From Zygnema circumcarinatum (Eukaryota; Streptophyta; Zygnematophyceae; Zygnematales; Zygnemataceae), in the NCBI GenBank assembly GCA_037447605.1, contig CM074814.1:389125-422842 (forward strand): DNA of 33,718 bases. Reading direction: 5' to 3'. Position 1 is the first letter of the stretch. Each line of letters begins with the position of its first letter. Both the position numbers and the translations under genes were made by a program. Shown in pieces: positions 1 to 8,181 of the stretch. The notes beneath the pieces were generated by a model. That model did no database searches, had not been told where the DNA came from, and worked only from the letters and a program-made list of their open reading frames with translations.

Positions 1-16
1 GGGGGGGGGGGGGGGG
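1..16. repeat. Poly-G run at the window edge
   Basis: Sixteen G residues open the window, followed by a purine-rich stretch to about base 75. In this assembly poly-G also borders the N gap at 16252, so the left edge may be a contig end or a collapsed purine repeat inside the next intron of gene A. Confidence 0.7.
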
Positions 17-95
17 TGTGGGAGAGAGCAGAGACGAAAGAGCTGCAGATGGAGAAAGGGAAGAAGAAGAAGAAGTCTGTCAGAGAGCCCCTTAC

Positions 96-1304
96 CGCTG
101 CTATATCGATCCCATAGCTCTGCCATATAAAGACCGCCGGACATGAATTAACTCCGCTGAAATCCGGCATGTTCAAGCAAGCAGGGGAAGACTCCGTCGC
201 CGCAATCCTCACATCAATTCCGTAGAAAAACACATTGTTCGTTCTCCAGAACAAAACCGCAGGTTGAAGATCGCTCTTATATTCAAGCTGTGGGTTGACC
301 CCCGGATTCAAGGGGCGAATCGAAGTGCAAGACCACTCGTCCCCACTCATATTAAGCGGCTTTGAGAGAGTAATGTCCCCTGAAATCAGCAAATAAACCG
401 TTGTTTTGTTCACGTATTGGAGGCGGCCGTACAGATCCTCCTCTGTGCCCGCAACCACTATTACAGGTGTGCGCGTACAGCCGGTGGGTGCGCGCACCGG
501 GTCGGCATTTGTGGGGTCCGCCGTATCCATGTCCGGCAGTCGGACGATCAGTTTTTCCTGCCTTTCGAGGCGGCTGCGATCTGGGGCACAAATGAAGTCA
601 AAGGGTCAAAAGAAAGATGAAAGAAAAGAAAGGTGAAAAGAAAGAAAGAAAGATGTAGAACGGAAGCAGAACGGAAACGGAGACGGAGGGAGAAAGAAGG
701 CGAGATTAGAACGGGTGAGGGAGAAGGGGGAAGAGTGGGAGAGGGAGAGAGAGAGGGAGAGGGAGAGGGTGAGGGAGAAAGGGGGAGAGTGGGAGAGAGA
801 GAGAGAGGGGGAGGGAGAGGGTGAGGGAGAAGGGGGGAGAGTGGGTGAGAGAGAGAGAGGGGGAGAGGGAGAGGGAGAGAGTGAGGGAGAAGGGGGGAGA
901 GTGTGGGAGAGAGAGAGAGGGGGAGAGGGAGAGGGTGAGGGAGAAGAGGGGAGAGTGGGAGAGAGATTGAGAGAGAGAGAGGGAGGGGGAGAGGGTGATG
1001 GGAATGGGAATTGGAGGGGTTAGTTTGGGAGAATTGAAATAGGTTTTAGTTTGGGTTGTGGGTTTGAGAGGATCAGGGAAGTATCTAAATTTTTGGATTC
1101 CGTGGGTTTTTTGGAACGAAAAAAAATAATAACAAAAAAACAAATGGAAACTTGTATTTTAAAAGATATTGTTGATTTCCAGTATTTTTTTTGTCAAGTT
1201 TTTAAGCATTTCAAGAAGGGGTGGAGAGCTAGACACCCACCGATGACTATGGCGGAGACTCTGGCCGTAAAATGAACCGCCAAAAGGAGAACTGCATAGA
1301 ACGC
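96..1304 (-). CDS. Gene A: secreted right-handed beta-helix protein (partial, 3' exons lie beyond the left edge)
   Basis: Paralogue of gene B. The well-supported exon is 96-580: acceptor CAG at 581-583, donor GTAAGG at 95-90. It encodes about 161 residues that align along their length with residues 29-183 of gene B. Shared blocks are RLERQEKL, EDLYGRL, LSKPLNMSG, EWSCTSIRPLN, FWRTNNVFFYGI and the SCPAVFIWQSYGI segment before the donor. The phases are also the same (enters in phase 1, leaves in phase 0). A probable preceding exon is 1241-1304 (acceptor ACAG, donor GTGGGT), encoding a hydrophobic stretch AFYAVLLLAVHFTARVSAIV. Its phases (0 in, 1 out) match the signal-peptide exon of gene B. The tiny ATG exon was not found. 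The pectin-lyase-like fold is inferred from the pattern of short beta strands and Asn/Gly turns. Substrate unknown; enzymatic activity not shown. Exon 96-580 is secure, exon 1241-1304 is moderate. Confidence 0.72.
633..1013. repeat. GA-rich purine repeat in an intron of gene A
   Basis: Interrupted GAGAGG/GGGAGA units with periodic GTGAGGGAGAAGGGG blocks. On the sense strand of gene A this is a CT tract just upstream of the acceptor at 581, that is an oversized polypyrimidine tract. Confidence 0.8.
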
Positions 1305-1795
1305 CTGTCATGGCAAAATTCCGTTACATTTCCGTTAGCTCATATCTCAGTTAGAAATCGACATACGAGAAACAATCGAGCCTACCTCTCTCCCAGACAA
1401 AAAAAAAAAAAACACTTTACTTTTCTAAATTTATTTATTAGATAAAGAAACTCTACCGAACACAACAGAAAAGGAATTTTTTAATTATTCCCTGCATTTT
1501 TTTTCCATCCTTGGAAAATCCTCTACCGTGCTTTCCCTCTCCTTAATTTCCTAACCAAAATATTATTCAAGGCTAGCATGCCGATGGGCAGCTATTCTGA
1601 GAAAATAACAGACCTACGAAATTTGATGTACTCGAGATAATTTCTGAACATGACCGGAATTCACAAGAAACGTCGAATTCAAAAAAAAAATGTTCATTGA
1701 AAAACCCAAAACCAGATGCGGAGGATAAAAATCACCAGAATAAGTGAAGAAGGCGAAACTGAAGCTCTCCCCATCTCTCCCCAACACTCCTCTTT
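1305..1795. other. AT-rich intergenic sequence between genes A and C
   Basis: No convincing coding exon. It should contain the missing first exon and the promoter of gene A on the minus strand, but no ATG with a good in-phase donor could be chosen. It holds long A runs near 1400 and 1681. Confidence 0.4.
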
Positions 1796-2284
1796 CTTTA
1801 TCCGTCTCCCCCGGCTGCCACTCCCGCTCCCTCTCTCTTTTCTCTCTTTCTCCTTCTCCCTCTCCCTCTTTCACTCTTCCTTGCCTTGTCTCTCTCTCTC
1901 CCCCTCGAATTCTTGCTCTCCCTCTTTCACCCTTCTCCGTCTCTCCCTCTCCCTCTCCCTCTCCCTCTCCCTCTCCCTCTCCCTCTCCCTCTCTCCCTCT
2001 CCCTCTCCCTCTCCCTCTCCCTCTCCCTCCTCCCTCTCCCTCTCCCTCTCCCTCTCCCTCTCCCTCTCCCTCTCCCTCTCCCTCTCCCTCTCCCTCTCCT
2101 CTCCCTCTCCCTCTCCCTCCTCCCTCTCCCTCTCCCTCTCCCTCTCCCTCTCCTCTCCCTCTCCCTCTCCCTCTCCTCCCTCTCCCTCCCCTTTCCCTCC
2201 CCTCTCCCTGCCCTTTCCCTCCCCTCTCCCTCCTCTCCCTCTCTCCTTTCTCCCCTCTCCCTCCCTCCCTCTCTCCCTCTCCCA
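1796..2284. repeat. CT-rich (CCCTCT)n microsatellite
   Basis: Almost pure pyrimidine, with a regular CCCTCT hexamer core at about 1938-2100 and interrupted CTCC/CCCT units to 2284. It lies in the intergenic region between the divergent genes A and C. The long open frames here are repeat translations, not genes. Confidence 0.9.
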
Positions 2285-2396
2285 GAGCCGACCCTTTAAT
2301 TCGGCGCGCTGTGGCGGTTCCCGTCCCTTCCCCCCCCCTCGCTCCGCCGCCATCCGGCCCGGCGCCACCCCGGGGCGGTGCTATGCGTCAAAACAT

Positions 2397-3274
2397 GTCG
2401 GTGGAGCGATTTCAGGGATACGACAGGATTCAAGACAGAATCTACCTGCGGGCCGTTTGTCGTATTTGAGATCCTAAGATCCTGATATGAGATTCTGTAG
2501 GGTGGTTTGTCGATTCTGGACGGTGGGAAAAATGCCAGCTGGCAAAAGGTTACATCTGGGCCGTCGATTTGCAAGTTGGTCCTAAACGACAGATTTGGTT
2601 TGCCGGACAAAATCTGTTGAGATTTGTTTGAGGATCTGTCTTTTCTGGGTCCTTAAAAACGAAGCGTCTTTGCCAGGTGGCAAGTGCTGACACGTACACG
2701 AGTGGTCCGATTTGGCGTATCTTCGATTTGTCGCTTTGGCAAAAATGACAAACTGGATTCTCCCAATCGTATGCAGATGCGCGCCACGTGGAAATTTGTA
2801 CGGGCACAATTTTCAACTTGCCATTCAGGGACTGACACGTTTTGTCGTTTTGAGGACACGTCTGAGAATAACATTTTCCTCGGCAGCTCCAAAAAGCTAG
2901 AAACCGAAAACCTTCGAAGTGTCGAAATGTCGATGGAATGTCGGTGGAGACTGCACTGGATCCACAATCTGCGCCACCGACCATTTTGGGCCGACATTTC
3001 CAGCCACTGATTGCGGAGTGCTCACCACGTGTACAAAAGTCAACTTTTTCATCGACATTGAATATTGGCCACCGACAAACCGACCAAACTTTCAACGGCC
3101 ACTCGACGACGGCGCGCCCCCTTAGGGACTCGACCACACACCACCGACCGTCAGATTTAGCAGCCAATCGCAGGGCTTCGCTACGCGTGTGGCATGTGCG
3201 AGAGCGGACATTGATTCGCGGATCGGGAAGTTGAGAAGTGGCGGCCACCCGTGGCAAATGTCGGCGAATGTCGG
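2397..3274. promoter_or_regulatory. Divergent A-C intergenic region rich in TGTCGG/CCGACA
   Basis: TGTCGG or its complement occurs at 2397, 2939, 2991, 3072, 3259 and 3269, and the core TGTCG/CGACA occurs many more times. TGTCGG is known in land plants as a strong auxin-response-factor site, and CCGAC as the DRE core; use here is inference. A 13-base string CGTTTGTCGTATT (2454-2466) and ACGACAGATT (2586-2595) recur in the same order in the B-E intergenic region. CACGTG sits at about 2786 and 3024. No gene seen. Confidence 0.4.
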
Positions 3275-3333
3275 CCATCGACACGCGGGAAAATTTGATG
3301 CCGACGTTAAAGCGCGATGATGGGGAGTAGGAT

Positions 3334-3489
3334 GATGGGAGAGAGGGAGAGAGGGAGAGAGGGAGAGAGGGAGAGAGGGAGAGAGGGAGAGAGGGAGAGA
3401 GGGAGAGAGGGAGAGAGGAGAAAGGTTGGGTGAGGGAGGGAGGGAGGGAGGGAGGGAGGGAGGGAGGGAGGGAGGGAGGGAGGGAGGGA
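3334..3489. repeat. (GGGAGAGA)n followed by (GGGA)n
   Basis: About ten copies of an 8-base GGGAGAGA unit to 3417, a short break, then a GGGA tetranucleotide run at 3433-3489. It lies just upstream of the probable transcribed leader of gene C. Confidence 0.9.
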
Positions 3490-3592
3490 GAGAGAGGGAG
3501 GGAGGGGGATTCCCAGAGAGAGGAAGGCGAGCGTGGCAGAAGGAGGTGACAGGGAGTTTGAAAGGCAAGGAAGCGCTACTTTAACCGACCAG

Positions 3593-3778
3593 GTAAGGAT
3601 CGTTGCACTGACTCAAGTGATTAAATCTAAACATGTACATATATATTTTCGTAAACATAAACATGGCATACATGTTGCATAGATTAACACTTCATTTCCA
3701 TTGATTAGACATCTAATGTTTGACATGAACGAGGATTTTCTCTCTCTTTCTGATGTGTATTCATTCCTCTTTCTACAG
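3593..3778 (+). other. Probable 5' UTR intron of gene C
   Basis: A consensus donor CCAG|GTAAGG at 3593 and an acceptor with a pyrimidine tract, TTTCTACAG, ending at 3778 bracket an AT-rich segment ahead of the start codon at 3875. An in-frame reading through this segment exists, but the ATG at 3875 has a strong context (CACCATGG) and begins a signal peptide, so the upstream part is best read as leader. Confidence 0.45.
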
Positions 3779-3874
3779 ATTCCCGTTCCCCCTAACGGAA
3801 CCACGACATCACATAGAACACCCCCCCCCCCCCCTTCCCTCCCTCCCTCCCTTTCCAAATCCTCGCTTTCCACC

Positions 3875-5888
3875 ATGGAAGCTTCAACGAAACCTCCCTT
3901 TCTCCATCTCCTGCTCCTCCTCTCCTTAGCCTTAATCCTGACCCCCCAACCGGCTCTCAGCCAATCAGCTCTGGGCTTCCCGATAGGGTTTATCGGTGCC
4001 GACGTGTACAACTCCACCAGCAAAGGGTTCAGCACCAAAGCCTTCCTCATAAACCTCAACCGTCAATCCACCGTTGGTCCCGGAGCGAGCGCCTCCGTCG
4101 ACCCCCGCGCCGTCGTCACCGCATGTGCCCTGTCGCCCATAACGGCGCTCAGTTACCTGACCAGTTTACAGAAGTACCTCAGCGTAGTGGCGCTCAGTTC
4201 GACAGGGATCCGTTCCAGTTCACGCTTAACTACCCCGATCCGTGCCTCTCTTGTTGACGTGTCGTCCGATGGTTCGACGTTACTTGTGGCAGACGCCGTT
4301 TACGGCGACGGCGCCGTTCTACTGAGCGCCGACGGAACGGCGAGCAGTACGGTCGTCACAAGGACATCCTGTTCGGCTGTAGGCTTTTGTGGAAACTCAT
4401 CCATAGTTCTCTCATGCTCTAGCGACAACATTACATGGACAATCTACTCGTTGGAAGTTGATGGGCTCACTATATACCCCTTCTCGTCTCAAACCAGGAG
4501 CTTCACCATTGACTATAAGCCCCTCCAACTGACATGTTCTCCGGGAGCAGTGAAGAATGGGGTGGGATTTTTGGCTGTTTTATCTTCAAAGGGAAGCCTA
4601 TATACCTACCCGTGGCCCTTATCCTCGACTGTGAAAACAAAATCCTCTCTCTCTCCAAATTTGTCACCGAATTCGTTTGCGTTTGACAGTGCGAACAATC
4701 GAATTTTAGCGACTATGGGAGGGTCAGACCTTTCGCCGTTCAGCCTCACGATCGACTATTTTAAGTATTCGGAGTCAGGCGGGGCATCGTCGAAGAACGC
4801 AAACTCCTTCAAGATCGCGACGGAGTCATCAATCGGTATGTTCACTTTCAGACTTCTATGGAGCTTAATCTCTCTCGCCCTCTTTCTCTCTCTCTCTCTC
4901 TCGCTCTCTCCCTTTCTCTGTCCCTCCTATTCTTGTCTCATTCTATTTTGCGCTCTCACCTTTCTCGTTCGCTTTCTCTCTCGTGCCTGCTATTCTTCTT
5001 TCTTTTCAGCTTTACACCCCTCTCCCGCCCCCTCTCTCTCCCCACCTCTCCTCCCTGTGTCTCGTTTTGAAGATCTTTCCCCCTCCTCCCTCCATCATCA
5101 CTCTCTCCCCTTCGTCTGTCTCCCCCATCCTTTGTCACTTACTATCTCACAAATCTCCTCTCCTTTCCTCGTGTTAACAGGAGGCCAGATCATCGTTTAC
5201 CCATATCCAAATTACGCCTATGTAGCAGTTCCTGAAGGAATACTCACTCTCCCTCTCGCGAAAGACAGCAACGGAATGTCATCACTTTGGGGACTGGAAA
5301 CGTCCGAGTTCGGGAACTACCAGCCTTATGCTCTTTGCTCTCAGCCATATGTGCTTCCTGCCTCTCCTCCCCCACCTTCCCCTCCCCCCCTGCCTCCCTC
5401 CCCTCCCCCCCCTTCTCCTCCTCCTTCCCCGCCTGCTCCTCCTCCACCTCCAGGTACTCCCAAGAATCTCGAAGCAAACCACCCCTCTTATTAACATAGT
5501 ATCGTCTCTAATGTTTCAGATTTTGTAAAAATCAATTGCAGTAACCTTACAATTCCTCCATCCATGCCTTGGAAAGACGGGTCAAAAGAACCTTCCTTAC
5601 CTCTAATCTAACACGTTACTTCACCTGCTCTTTGCAGAATACTGCGGCCACATTATCCCCAACTACTTCTTCACTCCACAGTTCAACTACTGGAAGAGCG
5701 GCGAAACAATTGGAGTGTTTGTACAACCCAAAACAGTGTCTGAATGTGCGACTATGTGCAACACGACGCCGGGATGTTACGGCTTCTCTTACAGAAGCAA
5801 GGGCTGCTACATAAGAAGTGCTCCAAGTGGGCTTCCGTGGGTGGACCTCACAACCGATGCATATTTTTTGTGCAAATACTTGCCCTAA
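3875..5888 (+). CDS. Gene C: secreted propeller-like / proline-rich / PAN (Apple) domain protein
   Basis: Three exons: 3875-4835, 5181-5453, 5638-5888 (1485 nt, 494 aa, stop TAA), both introns in phase 1. Residues 1-32 form a signal peptide (LLLLLSLALIL core, cleavage near ALSQS). Residues about 35-380 form a repetitive beta-rich region with recurring small strands and conserved Cys (TACALSP, SCSAVGFC, LSCSSDN, QLTCSPG, ALCSQ). I read it as a propeller-like extracellular domain, but I recognise no named family. About 31 residues of SPPPP-type linker follow, then a PAN/Apple domain in exon 3 (EYCGH, ECATMCNTTPGCYGFSY, KGCYIR, FLCKYLP), a fold that binds protein or carbohydrate. Gene E is its paralogue with the same exon borders, the same Cys and a much longer linker. 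Gene A lies head to head upstream. A role in wall or mucilage binding is inference. Confidence 0.85.
4862..5135. repeat. CT-rich tract in intron 1 of gene C
   Basis: TCTC/CCCT-rich sequence fills most of intron 1 (4836-5180) on the sense strand, leading to the acceptor GTTAACAG. The corresponding intron of gene E lacks it, so it expanded after the duplication or was lost from E. Confidence 0.8.
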
Positions 5889-6659
5889 TGATATTCAGAA
5901 CGACCGACTCATAATGTAGAAGAAGTATTCATGCAGTAGAGTCCGACCCATAATGTAGAGAAGTATGCTATGCATGCAATAGGTGAGTGCAGGTAGGTGC
6001 GGAGTATTCTGAGCAGACCAGGTCGTCCTTTTCATGTCTTTGCGCAACTCTTTTTGCGCACATAATCTATGGGTAGAGGGGGAACGGGCTTTATCTCTTG
6101 TACTAAATATTGCAGCAGCTCACATTTATTGTCTCTCCCTGTCTCTCTCTCTCGCGCTCTCTCTCTCCCTCCCCCTCTCTCTCCCTCTCCCTCTCCTTCT
6201 GCCTCTCTCTCGGGAGAGAGGGAGAGAGGGAGAGAGAGAAAGAGAGATCACACATTTTGTTGGTGCTCCTTCAGCATTGTGGGGCCCTTCAAGCCATGCA
6301 TTGGAGTGGCTATAGCTCTCTGACCCACCACCTGAGAACCTAAAAACCCTAAAAACCCTAAAAACACTGAAAACCCTGTGACATCCACAAAAGCACAGAA
6401 TCAGCCAAGAGTATTTCAGAAAGAAATTTGCACAACTGCTGTGTCATATGCAGCAAGGTGATGAGATCTAAGCAATAACTGACGTCATTCCTTCCTTCAC
6501 AATGTCGACCCCTTCCCCTGAAAACAATTTCGATCCATGCACCTGCCCTGCTTTTGCAGGAGTTGAGCAAGGTGAAAAAATCCTGGGTTTACAGAATAGT
6601 GAATAGTAGTTTTTCCTGGCAGCAGTGCTGCTGCTGAGGGAAGTGAGTAGCAGCCACAC
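5889..6659. other. 3' flank of gene C, no gene seen
   Basis: It contains a near-duplicate GACTCATAATGTAGA / GACCCATAATGTAGA pair just after the stop codon (about 5910 and 5943), the CT/GA foldback described separately, and a short (AAACCCTA)-like run at about 6340-6380. Short open frames look random. Confidence 0.5.
6131..6247. repeat. CT arm followed by GA arm (potential foldback)
   Basis: A CT-rich block (6131-6206) is joined directly through CTCTCTCGGGAGAGAG to a GA-rich block (to 6247), so single-stranded DNA or RNA could fold into an imperfect hairpin. It lies about 240 bases after the stop of gene C. Confidence 0.6.
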
Positions 6660-7013
6660 CTCAAGAATAGTAGAGGGGTCCAGTCCCGCCTTCGCTCTCA
6701 GAGCCAATCTTTCAGAGAACGACGCCATCATGCTGCATGATCAAACACAAACCATAAATGTCATGTGCTGCAACCTTAAAATTGGTCTCTCTCACTCTCC
6801 TTTCTCTCCCCTCTCCCCGCTCATCTCTTCCCTTTCTCTCTCTTCTCTTCCTCTTTCTCGTTCTGAATCCCTCCTCCCCCTCCCCCTCCCCCTCTCTCTC
6901 TCTATGGACGTAGAGCATATGTACATGCACACGCATGCATTTCGACACCTGCCCGTGACCATGTTCACCACCAGCCTCATGGCAGCGCCATTTCCGACCT
7001 CTCCAAGAAAGAA
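6660..7013 (-). pseudogene. Relic of a glyoxylate/succinic-semialdehyde reductase-type beta-hydroxyacid dehydrogenase
   Basis: Two adjacent exon-like pieces on the minus strand. Piece 1 is 7013-6949 (acceptor ATTAG, donor GTGTCG) and reads FFLGEVGNGAAMRLVVNMVT. Piece 2 is 6732-6660 (acceptor CATGCAG, donor GTGTGG) and reads SMMASFSERLALRAKAGLDP then STILE. The pieces join in frame (AG+C gives Ser) and match the start of the C-terminal domain of the plant GLYR / 3-hydroxyisobutyrate dehydrogenase family, whose signature is G-x-G-x3-K-x3-N. Here the catalytic Lys is Arg (GNGAAMRLVVN). No upstream Rossmann-domain exon or downstream exon was found between gene C and gene D, so this is a truncated, probably dead copy. 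A single unusual intact gene is unlikely in the space available. Confidence 0.65.
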
Positions 7014-7258
7014 CTAATGCCCAGATGGCAGAACCAGGGCCAACCGCAATGGCTTACCGGGCCCTTCGACCTTCTCACCTGCAGCGGCCATGGCGGCCGT
7101 AGTGACGCGCCTCCATAGGAGCCTGCCATGGCTTCCACCATTAGGAAGCGATTTTAGGGTTTCACCGGAGAAGGAGCTTCCTCCCAAGAGGGAAGACTTG
7201 GCCGCTGGGGCGGCCACGTGGCAGCATGTGAGGCCGAGCTCTCCCTCCCCCTCCCACT

Positions 7259-7321
7259 CCTGCAGCAACTGCATCCATGCCCTTCCTACAGCTCCTCCAA
7301 CCACTACCAAATCCGAAGCCG
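7259..7321. repeat. Direct repeat, copy 1 (partner 8654-8717 inside gene D exon 1)
   Basis: Sixty-three bases match 8654-8717 with about five mismatches and one indel (CCTGCAGCAAC... to ...AATCCGAAGCCG). The partner is coding sequence of gene D, so copy 1 looks like a remnant of a local duplication upstream of the gene. Confidence 0.8.
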
Positions 7322-7393
7322 GAAAAAAAAAGACAAGTAAAAGCTTGGCGAAAGATAATATGAGATGAAGCGGCAATGCGACCACCATACATA

Positions 7394-7441
7394 ACATGTC
7401 CATGGACATGTGTCCATGTCCATGTCCATGTCCATGTCATG
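7394..7441. repeat. 18-bp perfect palindrome followed by (CATGTC)n
   Basis: ACATGTCCATGGACATGT (7394-7411) is its own reverse complement. CATGTC/TGTCCA hexamers continue to about 7441. Confidence 0.85.
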
Positions 7442-7717
7442 TCTATGCTGCTTCCAGAACCCGGCTGCTCTTGAGCCTGGAAGCAGATTCCAGCCATGCC
7501 TTTTCCTTTCGTCCTTTGGTCCTCGTGGTTCCCTATGTTGTTGTTGTTGAACATGCACATTTCATGCTATCGCCATCGTGAGACCAATCCCAACTTCCTC
7601 TCTACCGTATGCCCAAAGTATTGTCAAAAGGACGATTTGCAATGTGCCCCGATCACACGCTCCCACTCTACAGACATGTCCCTATCCTCTACTATCCATG
7701 AATGCCGCTTCGCCACG

Positions 7718-7920
7718 TATAAAAATTCGAGTACGTGGCGCCTTACCATTGGTTTAAACTCGGCGGAAGTTCACAGCGGAGACCCCGCCCGCCGTCGTCT
7801 CTCGGCCACTTCCCGCGCGCCACGTGGCACCTACACCATTTTTTCCGCGGACCTAGGGCTCAGAGTTGAGCTTCTTCCCTCGCACGTGTGGCCCCAACCT
7901 TGCATGTCGCCACGTGTCAC
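7718..7920 (+). promoter_or_regulatory. Candidate promoter of gene D: TATA-like box and G-box cluster
   Basis: TATAAAAA at 7718-7725 is followed by CACGTG-core elements at about 7823 (GCCACGTGGC), 7883 (GCACGTGTGG) and 7909 (GCCACGTGTC), plus GTACGTGGCG at about 7732. The transcription start is not known. If the TATA box is used, the G-boxes lie in the leader; otherwise a later TATA-less start is likely. A CT run at about 8061-8095 and a CCCTAA (telo-box-like) motif near 8000 are also in the leader. Confidence 0.4.
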
Positions 7921-8125
7921 TTCCTCCCTCCCTCCCTCGCTCCCCCCCTCCTCCCCGTCCTCTTCGCTGCTCCATCTTGGCTCTCGGTAGAGAAGGCAAC
8001 CCTAATTTTCTCGAGATTCTCTAGAAGCCCTAATTTGCTCGTTCGCTCCCTCCCTCCCCCTTCTCTCTCTCTCTCTCTCTCTCCCCCTCGCCCTCTTTGC
8101 CTGTCTCTGTCTCCCTCCTGCCGCT

Positions 8126-8134
8126 ATGGCATAG
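8126..8134 (+). other. Minimal upstream ORF (Met-Ala-stop) before gene D
   Basis: ATGGCATAG lies 48 bases before the chosen start codon. Minimal uORFs of this type can lower translation of the main frame; the effect here is inference. Confidence 0.35.
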
Positions 8135-8181
8135 CAAGCTTCCAGGAGGGGCTAAGCTCGCAGGCTGCGCCTCTCCCAGCC

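Larger units (their letters stand above)
7014..7717. other. Intergenic sequence between the reductase relic and the gene D promoter
   Basis: No gene supported. It contains a copy of a gene D exon 1 segment (7259-7321), a palindrome with a CATGTC hexamer repeat (7394-7441) and a G-box at about 7215. The open frames on both strands are dominated by these repeats. Confidence 0.4.

Noticed and set aside
1481-1620. Candidate first exon of gene A (ATGCTAGCC... on the minus strand near 1575)
   Set aside because: The donor would be GTTAGG, a poor match, and the peptide bears no resemblance to the first exon of gene B.
1716-2477. Open frames of 240-250 codons of Ser/Leu/Pro repeats
   Set aside because: Same cause: the CCCTCT microsatellite between genes A and C. 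The overlapping frames are all open and none has a recognisable domain.
3636-3650. TATATATTTT as the TATA box of gene C
   Set aside because: It lies between a consensus donor (3593) and acceptor (3778) that mark a leader intron; it remains possible only if that intron is not real.
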